The notes under the pieces are model-generated. The model searched no databases. It was not told the DNA's origin and saw only the letters and a list, made by a program, of their open reading frames with translations. 16,384 nt of DNA. It comes from Aquiluna sp. Lineage in GTDB: Bacteria > Actinomycetota > Actinomycetes > Actinomycetales > Microbacteriaceae. The position numbers and the translations under genes are program-made. The stretch is taken from the NCBI GenBank assembly GCA_023260495.1, contig JALQVB010000017.1:1-16384 (forward strand). The letters run 5' to 3'. Positions 7,350 to 14,479 of the stretch are shown here, piece after piece (position 1 is the first letter of the stretch; each line of letters starts with the position of its first letter).

Positions 7350-8220
7350 TGTAATTCTGCTACTGATGACCGGGCTGGGCCTGGGAGCTCTTTACTTCTT
7401 GATTGCCGGTGGCCTTTCGCTGATTTACGGCCTGATGGGTGTTTTGAATTTTGCCCACGGTTCGTTCTTGACGGTCGGTGCTATCGCCGGCTGGGAGATA
7501 TCCAAGCTGCTTGGCGGAGACTCCTGGGGAGTGCTGCTGATCTCCATGGTGGTTGGTGCGCTTGTGGGTGCCGTCGTCGCTACCGCGACCGAACTGTTGC
7601 TGATTCGTCCGCTGTACTTAAGGCACATTGAACAGGCTTTGATAACCGTCGGACTCTCGCTGGCCTCAGTCGCCCTGTTTGAGGGGATCTGGGGTGTGGA
7701 TCCAAACTACGTCTCCCGCCCACCATGGCTGATAGAGGTGACCAAGATAGCCGGAGCGCTAGTGCCAAACGATCGCTTCTTGCTTATCGGGTCTGCCGTT
7801 CTGGTTCTCTTTGGCATGCTCGCCTTCCTGCGCTACACCAGATTCGGCCTGATCATTCGGGCCGGTGTGGAAAACCGCGCCATGGTTCAGGCGCTGGGCA
7901 TTGATGTGCGCCGGGCGTTTACTTTGGTCTTCGCGATTGGTGGTGCTGTTGCCGGATTCGGAGGCGTATTGGCCTCGCAGTACTTCGGCTATGTCTCGCC
8001 GCACCTCGGAGGCAACCTGCTGATCTTCGCCTTCATCGTCACCATCATCGGCGGCCTAGGGTCGCTGGTTGGTGCTGCGATTGCGTCAGTTCTGGTTGCG
8101 GTGCTGCAGCAATTTGCGAACTTCTACCTCGGTGGCACTGGTGACCTGGTCATCGTTGTGCTGCTAATTGTCGTTCTGCTCACCAGACCCACCGGTCTGC
8201 TAGGAAAGCGAGCCCACTGA
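7342..8220 (+). CDS. livH: LIV-type ABC transporter permease (LivH-like)
   Basis: The 292-residue inner-membrane permease consists mostly of hydrophobic segments. It carries the LivH-family stretch near the N-terminus (GGLSLIYGLMGVLNFAHG) and a C-terminal cytoplasmic-loop region (VTIIGGLGSLVGAAIASVL) that contacts the ATPases. I prefer the ATG at 7342 because AGGTGG at 7331-7336 sits 5 nt upstream; the in-frame GTG codons at 7333 and 7336 lie inside that site and would add only three residues. The gene overlaps livF by 8 nt, and its stop shares one base with the livM start (TGATG). The encoded protein pairs with the LivM-like permease to form the translocation path. Confidence 0.9.
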   Translation: MSDVILLLMTGLGLGALYFLIAGGLSLIYGLMGVLNFAHGSFLTVGAIAGWEISKLLGGDSWGVLLISMVVGALVGAVVATATELLLIRPLYLRHIEQALITVGLSLASVALFEGIWGVDPNYVSRPPWLIEVTKIAGALVPNDRFLLIGSAVLVLFGMLAFLRYTRFGLIIRAGVENRAMVQALGIDVRRAFTLVFAIGGAVAGFGGVLASQYFGYVSPHLGGNLLIFAFIVTIIGGLGSLVGAAIASVLVAVLQQFANFYLGGTGDLVIVVLLIVVLLTRPTGLLGKRAH

Positions 8221-9281
8221 TGAACTTTCTGAGCGAGATCTTCAAGCGCCGCGGACTAATTGTCGGGCCGCTTCTCGTGGCAGCGATGGCTGTGCTTCCG
8301 CTGATTGACTTCGAGCTTCCAGGAATCTTCCCGGGACCGAGCTCAAATCCAGGAACTCTGCAGATTCTGGCCTTGGCGCTGCTAATCGGATCACTGGCGC
8401 TGAGCTACCACCTACTGCTTGGTGTGGCGGGTCTGCTGTCTTTCGGCCACGCCCTCTACTTCGCGATTGGAACCTACGGACTTGCGATTCTGTTGCGGCA
8501 GACTGACATTGCCCTATTGCCGGCGATGTTGATAGTTGGCCTAGTCGGTTTGGTTGTTGCAGCGGTGCTGGGCCGAATCAGCCTTCAGGTATCGGGTATC
8601 GCCTTTGCCATGGTCACCCTGGCCTTTGCTCAGGCGGGCAGCGTACTTATTCGCCGAAACTCGGAAATCACCAACGGTGAAGAGGGCCTGCCAATCAACA
8701 CGGCTAACGTGCCGGACTACCTGGTGGGTGTGGTGAACACCAAGAACCTGTTCTGGTTGGCGCTGGTGATTGCGGTTATCGCATTCCTACTGGTCACCTG
8801 GTTTGAAAAGTCGCGAGCGGGACACGTAGTGGCGGCAACCAGAGAAAACGAACTGCGCGTGCGCGTGCTGGGTATCAGGCCAACCAGAGTCAAGATCCTT
8901 GCGGTTGTAAGCGCCGGAGTCATAGCGACGGTGGCCGGAATGGTCTACTTTGTGCTGCAGAGCACGGCTTCTCCGGCAAACATTTCTGCCGACCTCACCC
9001 TCACGCTGCTGGTGATTGTTGTGCTGGGCGGTGTTGGATCTCGTTGGGGCGCCCTGATCGGTGGCGTAATCTACATGATCTTGGACCAGCGCCTGACCTC
9101 CTTGGCCAGGGCGCCGGAGCTCAAGGAGCTACCTGAATTTCTCTACATCCCACTGTCCGAACCGCTGTTCCTGCTCGGTAGCATTTTCATACTCGTGGTC
9201 CTCTTCCTGCCCGGTGGTTTTGCTGGATTGGCAAAGCGCTTCCGAACTGGCAAGCGGGCCAAGTTGAAGGAGCTGGCATGA
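8220..9281 (+). CDS. livM: LIV-type ABC transporter permease (LivM-like)
   Basis: The 353-residue second permease is hydrophobic throughout. It has the LivM-type segment LLLGVAGLLSFGHALYFAIG near residue 65 and a conserved cytoplasmic loop (VVLGGVGSRWGALIGGVIY) toward the C-terminus. A basic tail (RFRTGKRAKLKE) ends the protein. The ATG at 8220 overlaps the livH stop by one base, and the stop overlaps the acyl-CoA synthetase start as ATGA. That tight coupling of the last transporter gene to the first catabolic gene is the best local evidence that transport and catabolism serve the same compound. Confidence 0.9.
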   Translation: MNFLSEIFKRRGLIVGPLLVAAMAVLPLIDFELPGIFPGPSSNPGTLQILALALLIGSLALSYHLLLGVAGLLSFGHALYFAIGTYGLAILLRQTDIALLPAMLIVGLVGLVVAAVLGRISLQVSGIAFAMVTLAFAQAGSVLIRRNSEITNGEEGLPINTANVPDYLVGVVNTKNLFWLALVIAVIAFLLVTWFEKSRAGHVVAATRENELRVRVLGIRPTRVKILAVVSAGVIATVAGMVYFVLQSTASPANISADLTLTLLVIVVLGGVGSRWGALIGGVIYMILDQRLTSLARAPELKELPEFLYIPLSEPLFLLGSIFILVVLFLPGGFAGLAKRFRTGKRAKLKELA

Positions 9282-10834
9282 CCCAAGCTGAGCTAGGCCT
9301 GCACACCATCGGAAGATGGACGGCTGAGCGCGCCAAGTCGACCCCCGAGCGCATCGCAGTCGATGACCGGGGCGTGCGGCTGACCTACAGCACCCTGGAC
9401 ACCAGAGCCGAGAACTTGGCGCAGCTGCTATTGGATTCTGGTCTGGGGATTGGCGATCGGATTGCCACCCTTAGTGGAAACTCGGCCGACCATGTCGTGC
9501 TTTTCTTCGCCTGCGCCAAAGCCGGCCTAGTTCTGGTCCCGCTCTCTTGGCGACTCTCGCCGCGTGAAATCGCCGAGCAGTTGGCCAAGGCGGACCCTGC
9601 GCTGCTGGTGGTGGATGAGGAATTTTCATCGCTGGCCGATGCGGCACTGAAGCTAATGGTCGACCCCGTGCCAACGGCGAACTTTGGGCTACTGGCAATA
9701 GAGCTCAGTGTCCCGACCCCGAAGCGGGACCCTAACTTAGAGCCTGTGCGCGGGCCCGTGCGAGACGACGATGCACTGCTGATCACCTTCACCTCGGGAA
9801 CCACCGCAACGCCTAAGGCCCCGGTGCTAACCCACAGCAACTGTTTCTGGACCAACCTCTCGCTGTCGATGGTGGCAAACCTGACCTCGGAGGATGTCGT
9901 GCTTTCAGTCATGCCGCAGTATCACGCCGGTGGTTGGAACATTCAACCGCTGCTCGCTTGGTGGCTCGGCGCAACGGTGATTCTTGAGCGAACCTTCGAT
10001 CCCGGGCGAGTGCTGCACCTTATTACCCAGCGGAAGATTACGAGCATGATGGGCGTTCCCGCCAACTACCTCTTCCTAGCTGAGCACCCCGATTTCCAGA
10101 GCGCTGACCTTTCAACGCTCAAGCACGCCATCGTCGGTGGTGCACCGATGCCGGAACCGCTTCTGCGACTTTGGCACAGCCGTGGTGTTTCGCTAACCCA
10201 GGGATATGGGCTTACCGAGGCCAGTCCGAACGTGCTTTGCCTTGCCGACGAGGACGCCCGCGATCGAGTCGGGTCCGCTGGCAAGCCCTATCCTCACGTT
10301 CAGGTAAAGGTGGTGGACCCCGCCACGGGTGAGGAACTATCAGGAGCTGCCAAGGGGGAACTGCTAGTCGGCGGACCGGGCGTCTTCCAGGGCTATTTCC
10401 GGGACGAGGAGGCCACGGCCCAAACTCTCAGGGACGGTTGGCTGCACACCGGAGACCTGGTTGATCGAGATGCCGATGGCTACTTCCGCATCATCGACAG
10501 GCTCAAAGACATCTTCATCACTGGCGGAGAATCGGTTGCCCCCGCCGAGATTGAGTCGGTGCTCCATGGCCACCCTGGAGTTGCCGATGTTGCGGTCATT
10601 GGGGTTCCCGATGAGCGCTGGGGCGAGGTCCCAATCGGATTTGTGGTGCGCCGCAAGGGCGTGCCAACTGACGAGATTGAACTGAGCCAGTTCTGTCAGC
10701 AGCAGCTCGCCAAGTACAAGGTTCCGAAGCGATTCTTCTGGCTGGATTCAATCCCACGTTCTGGCTCAAACAAGGTCATGCGCCGGGTGCTGGAGGCTCA
10801 GTACCAGATGCAGGCACAAATGGAGCGTTTGTGA
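9278..10834 (+). CDS. Acyl-CoA synthetase / AMP-dependent fatty-acid-CoA ligase
   Basis: The 518-residue ANL-superfamily enzyme activates a carboxylic acid with ATP and CoA through an acyl-adenylate. Motifs in order: P-loop TSGTTATPKAP (172-182), QGYGLTEAS (308-316), GWLHTGD (387-393), the DR hinge (D407, R408), GGESVAPAEIE (416-426), and Lys499 in the C-terminal SGSNKVMRR, the position of the adenylation lysine. The P-loop departs from the usual TSGTTGxPKG form, with Ala177 and Ala181 in place of glycines, although Lys180 is kept. Length and motifs fit a short- to medium-chain acid:CoA ligase. In context it may activate acetoacetate, 3-hydroxybutyrate or another acid released by the hydrolases. 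That would duplicate the CoA-transferase step at ATP cost, so a different substrate is quite possible. It overlaps livM (ATGA) and tetR (TGATG). Confidence 0.88.
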   Translation: MTQAELGLHTIGRWTAERAKSTPERIAVDDRGVRLTYSTLDTRAENLAQLLLDSGLGIGDRIATLSGNSADHVVLFFACAKAGLVLVPLSWRLSPREIAEQLAKADPALLVVDEEFSSLADAALKLMVDPVPTANFGLLAIELSVPTPKRDPNLEPVRGPVRDDDALLITFTSGTTATPKAPVLTHSNCFWTNLSLSMVANLTSEDVVLSVMPQYHAGGWNIQPLLAWWLGATVILERTFDPGRVLHLITQRKITSMMGVPANYLFLAEHPDFQSADLSTLKHAIVGGAPMPEPLLRLWHSRGVSLTQGYGLTEASPNVLCLADEDARDRVGSAGKPYPHVQVKVVDPATGEELSGAAKGELLVGGPGVFQGYFRDEEATAQTLRDGWLHTGDLVDRDADGYFRIIDRLKDIFITGGESVAPAEIESVLHGHPGVADVAVIGVPDERWGEVPIGFVVRRKGVPTDEIELSQFCQQQLAKYKVPKRFFWLDSIPRSGSNKVMRRVLEAQYQMQAQMERL

Positions 10835-11430
10835 TGGCTGCGGCTCCAAGAACACAGAAGGGTGAGCGAACTAGGCAGGCCTTGATAGAGGCCGCCGAGC
10901 AGATCTTTGCCGAGCTAGGCTACCAAGATGCCTCTGTCTCCAAAATCACTGAGGCGGCAGGAGTAGGTCAGGGGACCTTTTACCTGTATTTCGAGAGCAA
11001 GCTTGAGATCTTCGAGGAGCTGGTTGAGGACCTCAACCGCAGGGTGCGCCGAGCGATGAGTGAAGGGGCTGCAAAAGCTTCCGATCGAATCGGAAGGGAG
11101 CGCGAGGGATTTAGGGCCTTCTTCAAGTTCACCGCCGAACATCCTGCGCTGTATCGAATCATTCGACAAGCAGAATTTGTCTCGCCGAAGGCGCTGAAGA
11201 ACCACTACTCCAAGATTGTCGACGGCTATGTCGAGGGTCTTCGCAAGGCCGAATTCCAGGGGGATATTCTTCACTATGACCCAGAGGTGGCCGCCTGGAT
11301 GCTTATGGGCATAGGTGAGCTGGTAGGTATGCGCTGGGTGCTCTGGTCAGAAGATCGAGAAGTCCCCGATGAGGTCTTTGAAGACATGATGATCTTCATC
11401 CAGCGTGCTCTTAGGGATGGTGCATCATGA
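10834..11430 (+). CDS. TetR-family transcriptional regulator
   Basis: The 198-residue protein has a classic N-terminal TetR DNA-binding domain at about residues 9-58 (GERTRQALIEAAEQIFAELG, then SVSKITEAAGVGQGTFYLYF, then ESKLEIF). A variable helical ligand-binding domain follows. I prefer the ATG at 10834 (GGAG at 10822-10825, 8 nt upstream; TGATG overlap with the ligase gene) over the GTG at 10831, which adds one residue. Its ligand could be an acyl-CoA or a hydroxy- or oxo-acid of the pathway. The gene lies in the middle of the operon, so it is probably autoregulated, and the inverted repeat at 4548-4562 is the candidate binding site. It ends with an ATGA overlap into bdhA. Confidence 0.9.
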   Translation: MAAAPRTQKGERTRQALIEAAEQIFAELGYQDASVSKITEAAGVGQGTFYLYFESKLEIFEELVEDLNRRVRRAMSEGAAKASDRIGREREGFRAFFKFTAEHPALYRIIRQAEFVSPKALKNHYSKIVDGYVEGLRKAEFQGDILHYDPEVAAWMLMGIGELVGMRWVLWSEDREVPDEVFEDMMIFIQRALRDGAS

Positions 11431-12161
11431 TTGGAAAGAAAGCGCTGGTGACCGGTGCTGGCAGCGGTATCGGGGAAGCTGTTGCCAGAAAGCTGGCTGC
11501 CGAGGGGGCTCACCTGGTCTTGGCCGATGTGAACCTAGAAAATGTTTCTAGGGTCGCATCCGAGATCGGCGGTGAGGTCTGGCAGGTTGATCTTTCCAAG
11601 CCCCAGGAGTTGGCAGATCTCAAACTAGATATCGACATCCTGGTGAACAACGCCGGGGTGCAGACCGTCAGCCCGATACACGAATTTGATCCGGAGCGCT
11701 TCAGCTTCATGCTGAACCTTATGACAGTTGCCCCCTTCATGCTGATAAGGGCTAGCCTGCCGAGCATGTATTCGAAGGGCTGGGGCCGAATCATAAACAT
11801 GAGCTCGATTCATGGCCTTGGTGCCAGCCCATTCAAGTCTGCCTACGTAACCGCCAAGCATGGTCTTGAGGGCCTGAGCAAGGTCACTGCCCTGGAGGGC
11901 GCACCACACGGAGTCACCTCCAACTGCATCAACCCGGCCTATGTGAGAACGCCACTGGTGGAGATGCAGATTAAAGACCAAGCCAAAAACCACAACATCT
12001 CCGAGGATGAGGTGGTCGAGAAGATCCTGTTGGCCAAGGCCGCGGTGAAGCGACTTATTGAGCCGGCCGAGGTGGCGGAGCTAGCCGCATACCTCTGCTC
12101 TGATGCCGCCCAGTCGGTGACCGGTAGCTCATTCCGAATGGACGGCGGGTGGTGGACATGA
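11427..12161 (+). CDS. bdhA: D-3-hydroxybutyrate dehydrogenase
   Basis: The 244-residue SDR oxidises (R)-3-hydroxybutyrate to acetoacetate with NAD+ in the cytosol. Cofactor motif TGAGSGIG is at 9-16, NNAG at 74-77, and the catalytic Ser127, Tyr140 and Lys144. Beyond the general fold it carries the family-specific stretches NNAGVQTVSPIHEF, SSIHGLGASPFKSAYVTAKH, NPAYVRTPLVE and the C-terminal SFRMDGGW. Q79, H129, K137 and Q181 align, by spacing from the active-site Tyr, with the carboxylate-binding Gln94, His144, Lys152 and Gln196 known from Pseudomonas fragi 3-hydroxybutyrate dehydrogenase. This makes the substrate call unusually specific. It overlaps tetR by ATGA and the hydrolase by ATGA. 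It is the key gene for interpreting the operon. Confidence 0.93.
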   Translation: MIGKKALVTGAGSGIGEAVARKLAAEGAHLVLADVNLENVSRVASEIGGEVWQVDLSKPQELADLKLDIDILVNNAGVQTVSPIHEFDPERFSFMLNLMTVAPFMLIRASLPSMYSKGWGRIINMSSIHGLGASPFKSAYVTAKHGLEGLSKVTALEGAPHGVTSNCINPAYVRTPLVEMQIKDQAKNHNISEDEVVEKILLAKAAVKRLIEPAEVAELAAYLCSDAAQSVTGSSFRMDGGWWT

Positions 12162-13045
12162 TCCGGCACTCAAGCTTTGCGGTTGCCGGTGGCGAGCTTG
12201 CCGTCACCGAATATGGTCCAGAGCACGGAAAGCCGGTTTACGCCCCGCACGGCATAACCGCTAATTCACAGTGCTGGCTTGCACTTGCCGAGTTGCTGCC
12301 GGATCACAGAATCATTGCTCCCGATCTGAGGGGTAGGGGTCGAAGCAATGCCCTCCCGGGACCATTTGGGCTGGAGCAGCATGCGCAAGATGCCATTGCC
12401 GTGATGGATCAGCTCGCCATTAAGGAGTATGAGGTTTACGGACACTCGATGGGAGCATTCGTCTCTGTACGACTTGCCGAAATGGATAGCCGGATCAGTT
12501 CACTGGTGCTCATAGATGGTGGCATCCCGCTGAGTCGCCCCAAGGGAGTATCGGACGGCGAGTTGGTTGACGCAACTCTGGGGCCGGCGGCTCAGCGACT
12601 GAAAATGGAATTCGGCTCAAAGCTGGAATACCAGGGGTTTTGGTCCAATCATCCGGCGTTCGCATCCGACTGGACGAACTACATCGCCAACTACGTCGAT
12701 TACGACCTACAGCCAATCGGGGAGGCTTTCAAGCCGGCGAGCAACATTGAGGCCGTATCAGCAGACATCCTTGAGCTCTTTGGCCCGGAGCGATATCTCC
12801 AGGCAATGTCCAACGTGTCTGTTCCCGTGCTTGAAATCAGGGCACCTCGCGGGCTGATGAACGACGAGCCGCTCTACCCGTCAGCGGGACCGATTCCGGG
12901 CTCTGAGCTATTCACTCGCTACACCGAGGTCTCAGCGGTGGACGTGAATCACTACACAATCTTGCTCAATCCCGCAGGTGCATCCCAAATAGCGCAGGCC
13001 ATCGAGCAATTCAAGAATGAAATCGCAGAAAAGGCGCATCTATGA
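12158..13045 (+). CDS. Alpha/beta-hydrolase fold esterase-like protein (first of two)
   Basis: The 295-residue cytosolic protein has no signal peptide. It has the alpha/beta-hydrolase pattern: oxyanion-hole HG at about 32-33 (APHGITANS), the strand-turn APDLRGRGRS, nucleophile Ser97 in GHSMG, and a candidate catalytic His265 in VDVNHYT. The acid residue is not obvious from sequence alone. I chose the ATG at 12158, which overlaps the bdhA stop as ATGA and is preceded by GGGTGG at 12147-12152; an in-frame GTG at 12149 would add three residues. Between bdhA and scoA, it is a reasonable candidate for hydrolysing an imported 3-hydroxybutyrate ester, dimer or oligomer, or a lactone. This is inferred from position; the sequence proves only an alpha/beta hydrolase. 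Confidence 0.85.
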   Translation: MIRHSSFAVAGGELAVTEYGPEHGKPVYAPHGITANSQCWLALAELLPDHRIIAPDLRGRGRSNALPGPFGLEQHAQDAIAVMDQLAIKEYEVYGHSMGAFVSVRLAEMDSRISSLVLIDGGIPLSRPKGVSDGELVDATLGPAAQRLKMEFGSKLEYQGFWSNHPAFASDWTNYIANYVDYDLQPIGEAFKPASNIEAVSADILELFGPERYLQAMSNVSVPVLEIRAPRGLMNDEPLYPSAGPIPGSELFTRYTEVSAVDVNHYTILLNPAGASQIAQAIEQFKNEIAEKAHL

Positions 13046-13815
13046 GCGTAAATAAGGCTGTTGCCTCGGCTGCCGAGGCTGTGGCAGACATCCCCAGTGG
13101 TGCAAGCATTGCCGTTGGTGGCTTCGGTCTCTGTGGCATTCCGTCAATCTTGATTCAGGCCCTGCTGGAGCAGGGTGCCGACAGGCTAAGCGTGGTCAGC
13201 AACAACTGCGGCGTTGACGACTGGGGTCTTGGCATTCTGTTGGCAAACCAGCGCATCAGCAAGATGACGTCCTCCTATGTCGGTGAGAACAAGGAGTTTG
13301 AACGTCAGTTTCTCTCGGGAGAACTCGAGGTTCACCTGACACCGCAGGGGACGCTAGCCGAAAAGCTTCGGGCGGGCGGCAGCGGCATAGCTGCCTTCTT
13401 CACCCAAACCGGAGTTGGCACCCAGGTCGCAGAGGGCGGGCTGCCACTGCTGTATAACCCAGACGGCACCACAAAGAAAGTTTCGGAGCCAAAGCAGACC
13501 CAGATCTTCATGGTTGATGGTCAGGAAAAAGAGTTTGTGCTGGAAGAGGCAATCGCCACCGACTTTGCCTTGGTGCACGCCGAATTGGGTGATCGGCACG
13601 GCAACCTGGTCTTCAATAAGTCGGCGCGAAACTTTTCCCCGGCGGCGGCGATGGCCGGCAAGATTTGCATCGCCCAGGTTGAAAAATTGGTTGAACCGGG
13701 CGAATTGGACCCGGATCAAATTCACCTCCCTGGGGTCTATGTCCATCGAGTTCTTGAAGTGGGGCCGGATATCGAAAAAAGAATCGAGCGCAGGACAGTT
13801 AGGGACGCTAAGTAA
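13042..13815 (+). CDS. scoA: 3-oxoacid CoA-transferase, subunit A
   Basis: The 257-residue alpha subunit belongs to the succinyl-CoA:3-oxoacid (acetoacetate) CoA-transferase family. It carries the CoA-transferase signature VGGFGLCGIP at about 25-34 and the conserved ATDFALVHAELGDRHGNLVF region. With subunit B it transfers CoA from succinyl-CoA (or acetyl-CoA in AtoDA-type enzymes) to acetoacetate. It overlaps the upstream hydrolase by ATGA and subunit B by one base (TAATG). Its place after bdhA matches the metabolic order. The CoA donor cannot be read from sequence; length and motifs fit the ScoA/PcaI/AtoD class, and succinyl-CoA is the usual donor in aerobic bacteria. Confidence 0.92.
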   Translation: MSVNKAVASAAEAVADIPSGASIAVGGFGLCGIPSILIQALLEQGADRLSVVSNNCGVDDWGLGILLANQRISKMTSSYVGENKEFERQFLSGELEVHLTPQGTLAEKLRAGGSGIAAFFTQTGVGTQVAEGGLPLLYNPDGTTKKVSEPKQTQIFMVDGQEKEFVLEEAIATDFALVHAELGDRHGNLVFNKSARNFSPAAAMAGKICIAQVEKLVEPGELDPDQIHLPGVYVHRVLEVGPDIEKRIERRTVRDAK

Positions 13816-14450
13816 TGGGACTTTCACGCGATCAGATGGCAGCCAGAGCAGCTGCGGAATTGCAAGACGGCGACTACGTCAACCTAGGCATCGGTCTGCC
13901 CACCCTGGTGCCGAACTACCTGCCGGCCGGCAGGACAATTGTGCTGCAGTCCGAGAATGGCATCTTGGGTGTGGGTCCCTACCCAACTGAGGGCGAGGTC
14001 GATCCGGATTTGATCAATGCCGGCAAGGAGACAGTCACCACGCTCGATGGAGCTGCTTACTTTGACTCTTCAACTAGCTTCGGCATGATTCGAGGCGGAA
14101 AGATTCAGAAAGCGATTCTGGGGGCAATGCAGGTTTCCGCCACCGGCGATCTGGCCAACTGGATGATTCCGGGCAAGATGGTGAAGGGACCTGGTGGCGC
14201 TATGGACCTGGTCCACGGTGCGGAGACCGTGATTGTCCTGATGGAGCATGTCGCCAAAGATGGCTCCCCCAAGATTGTCGAGCAGTGCAGCCTGCCGCTG
14301 ACCGGGCGGTCGGTTGTTGACCACATCATTACCGACCTGGCTGTTTTCGACATCGGACCCGATGGACTCGTGCTAACCGAATTGGCCCCGGGAGTCACCG
14401 GGGCTGAGGTTCGCCAAGCCACCGGATGTGACTTTATAACCAAAATCTAA
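13815..14450 (+). CDS. scoB: 3-oxoacid CoA-transferase, subunit B
   Basis: The 211-residue beta subunit carries the catalytic glutamate Glu47 in the SENGILGVGP motif, the residue that forms the enzyme-CoA thioester in this family. YVNLGIGLPTLVPNYL precedes it, and GGAMDLVHGA lies near the middle. It forms a heteromer with the ScoA-like protein to convert acetoacetate into acetoacetyl-CoA, which the thiolase at 3345-4523 can cleave. The start is fixed by the TAATG overlap with subunit A. A 29-nt gap follows, one of only two true gaps inside the operon. Confidence 0.93.
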   Translation: MGLSRDQMAARAAAELQDGDYVNLGIGLPTLVPNYLPAGRTIVLQSENGILGVGPYPTEGEVDPDLINAGKETVTTLDGAAYFDSSTSFGMIRGGKIQKAILGAMQVSATGDLANWMIPGKMVKGPGGAMDLVHGAETVIVLMEHVAKDGSPKIVEQCSLPLTGRSVVDHIITDLAVFDIGPDGLVLTELAPGVTGAEVRQATGCDFITKI

Positions 14451-14479
14451 TCAACCAAAGACAGGGAAGGGATTCGAAG

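Noticed and set aside
4652..9281. Naming the ABC system a branched-chain amino-acid transporter
   Set aside because: The family is LIV-type, but this family transports many carboxylates and amides, and every coupled gene concerns C4 acid or CoA metabolism. Amino-acid specificity is not supported by the sequence.
12158..13045. Calling the first hydrolase a secreted polyhydroxybutyrate depolymerase
   Set aside because: There is no signal peptide, no substrate-binding domain and no lipase-box context specific to depolymerases. Only an intracellular alpha/beta hydrolase can be supported.
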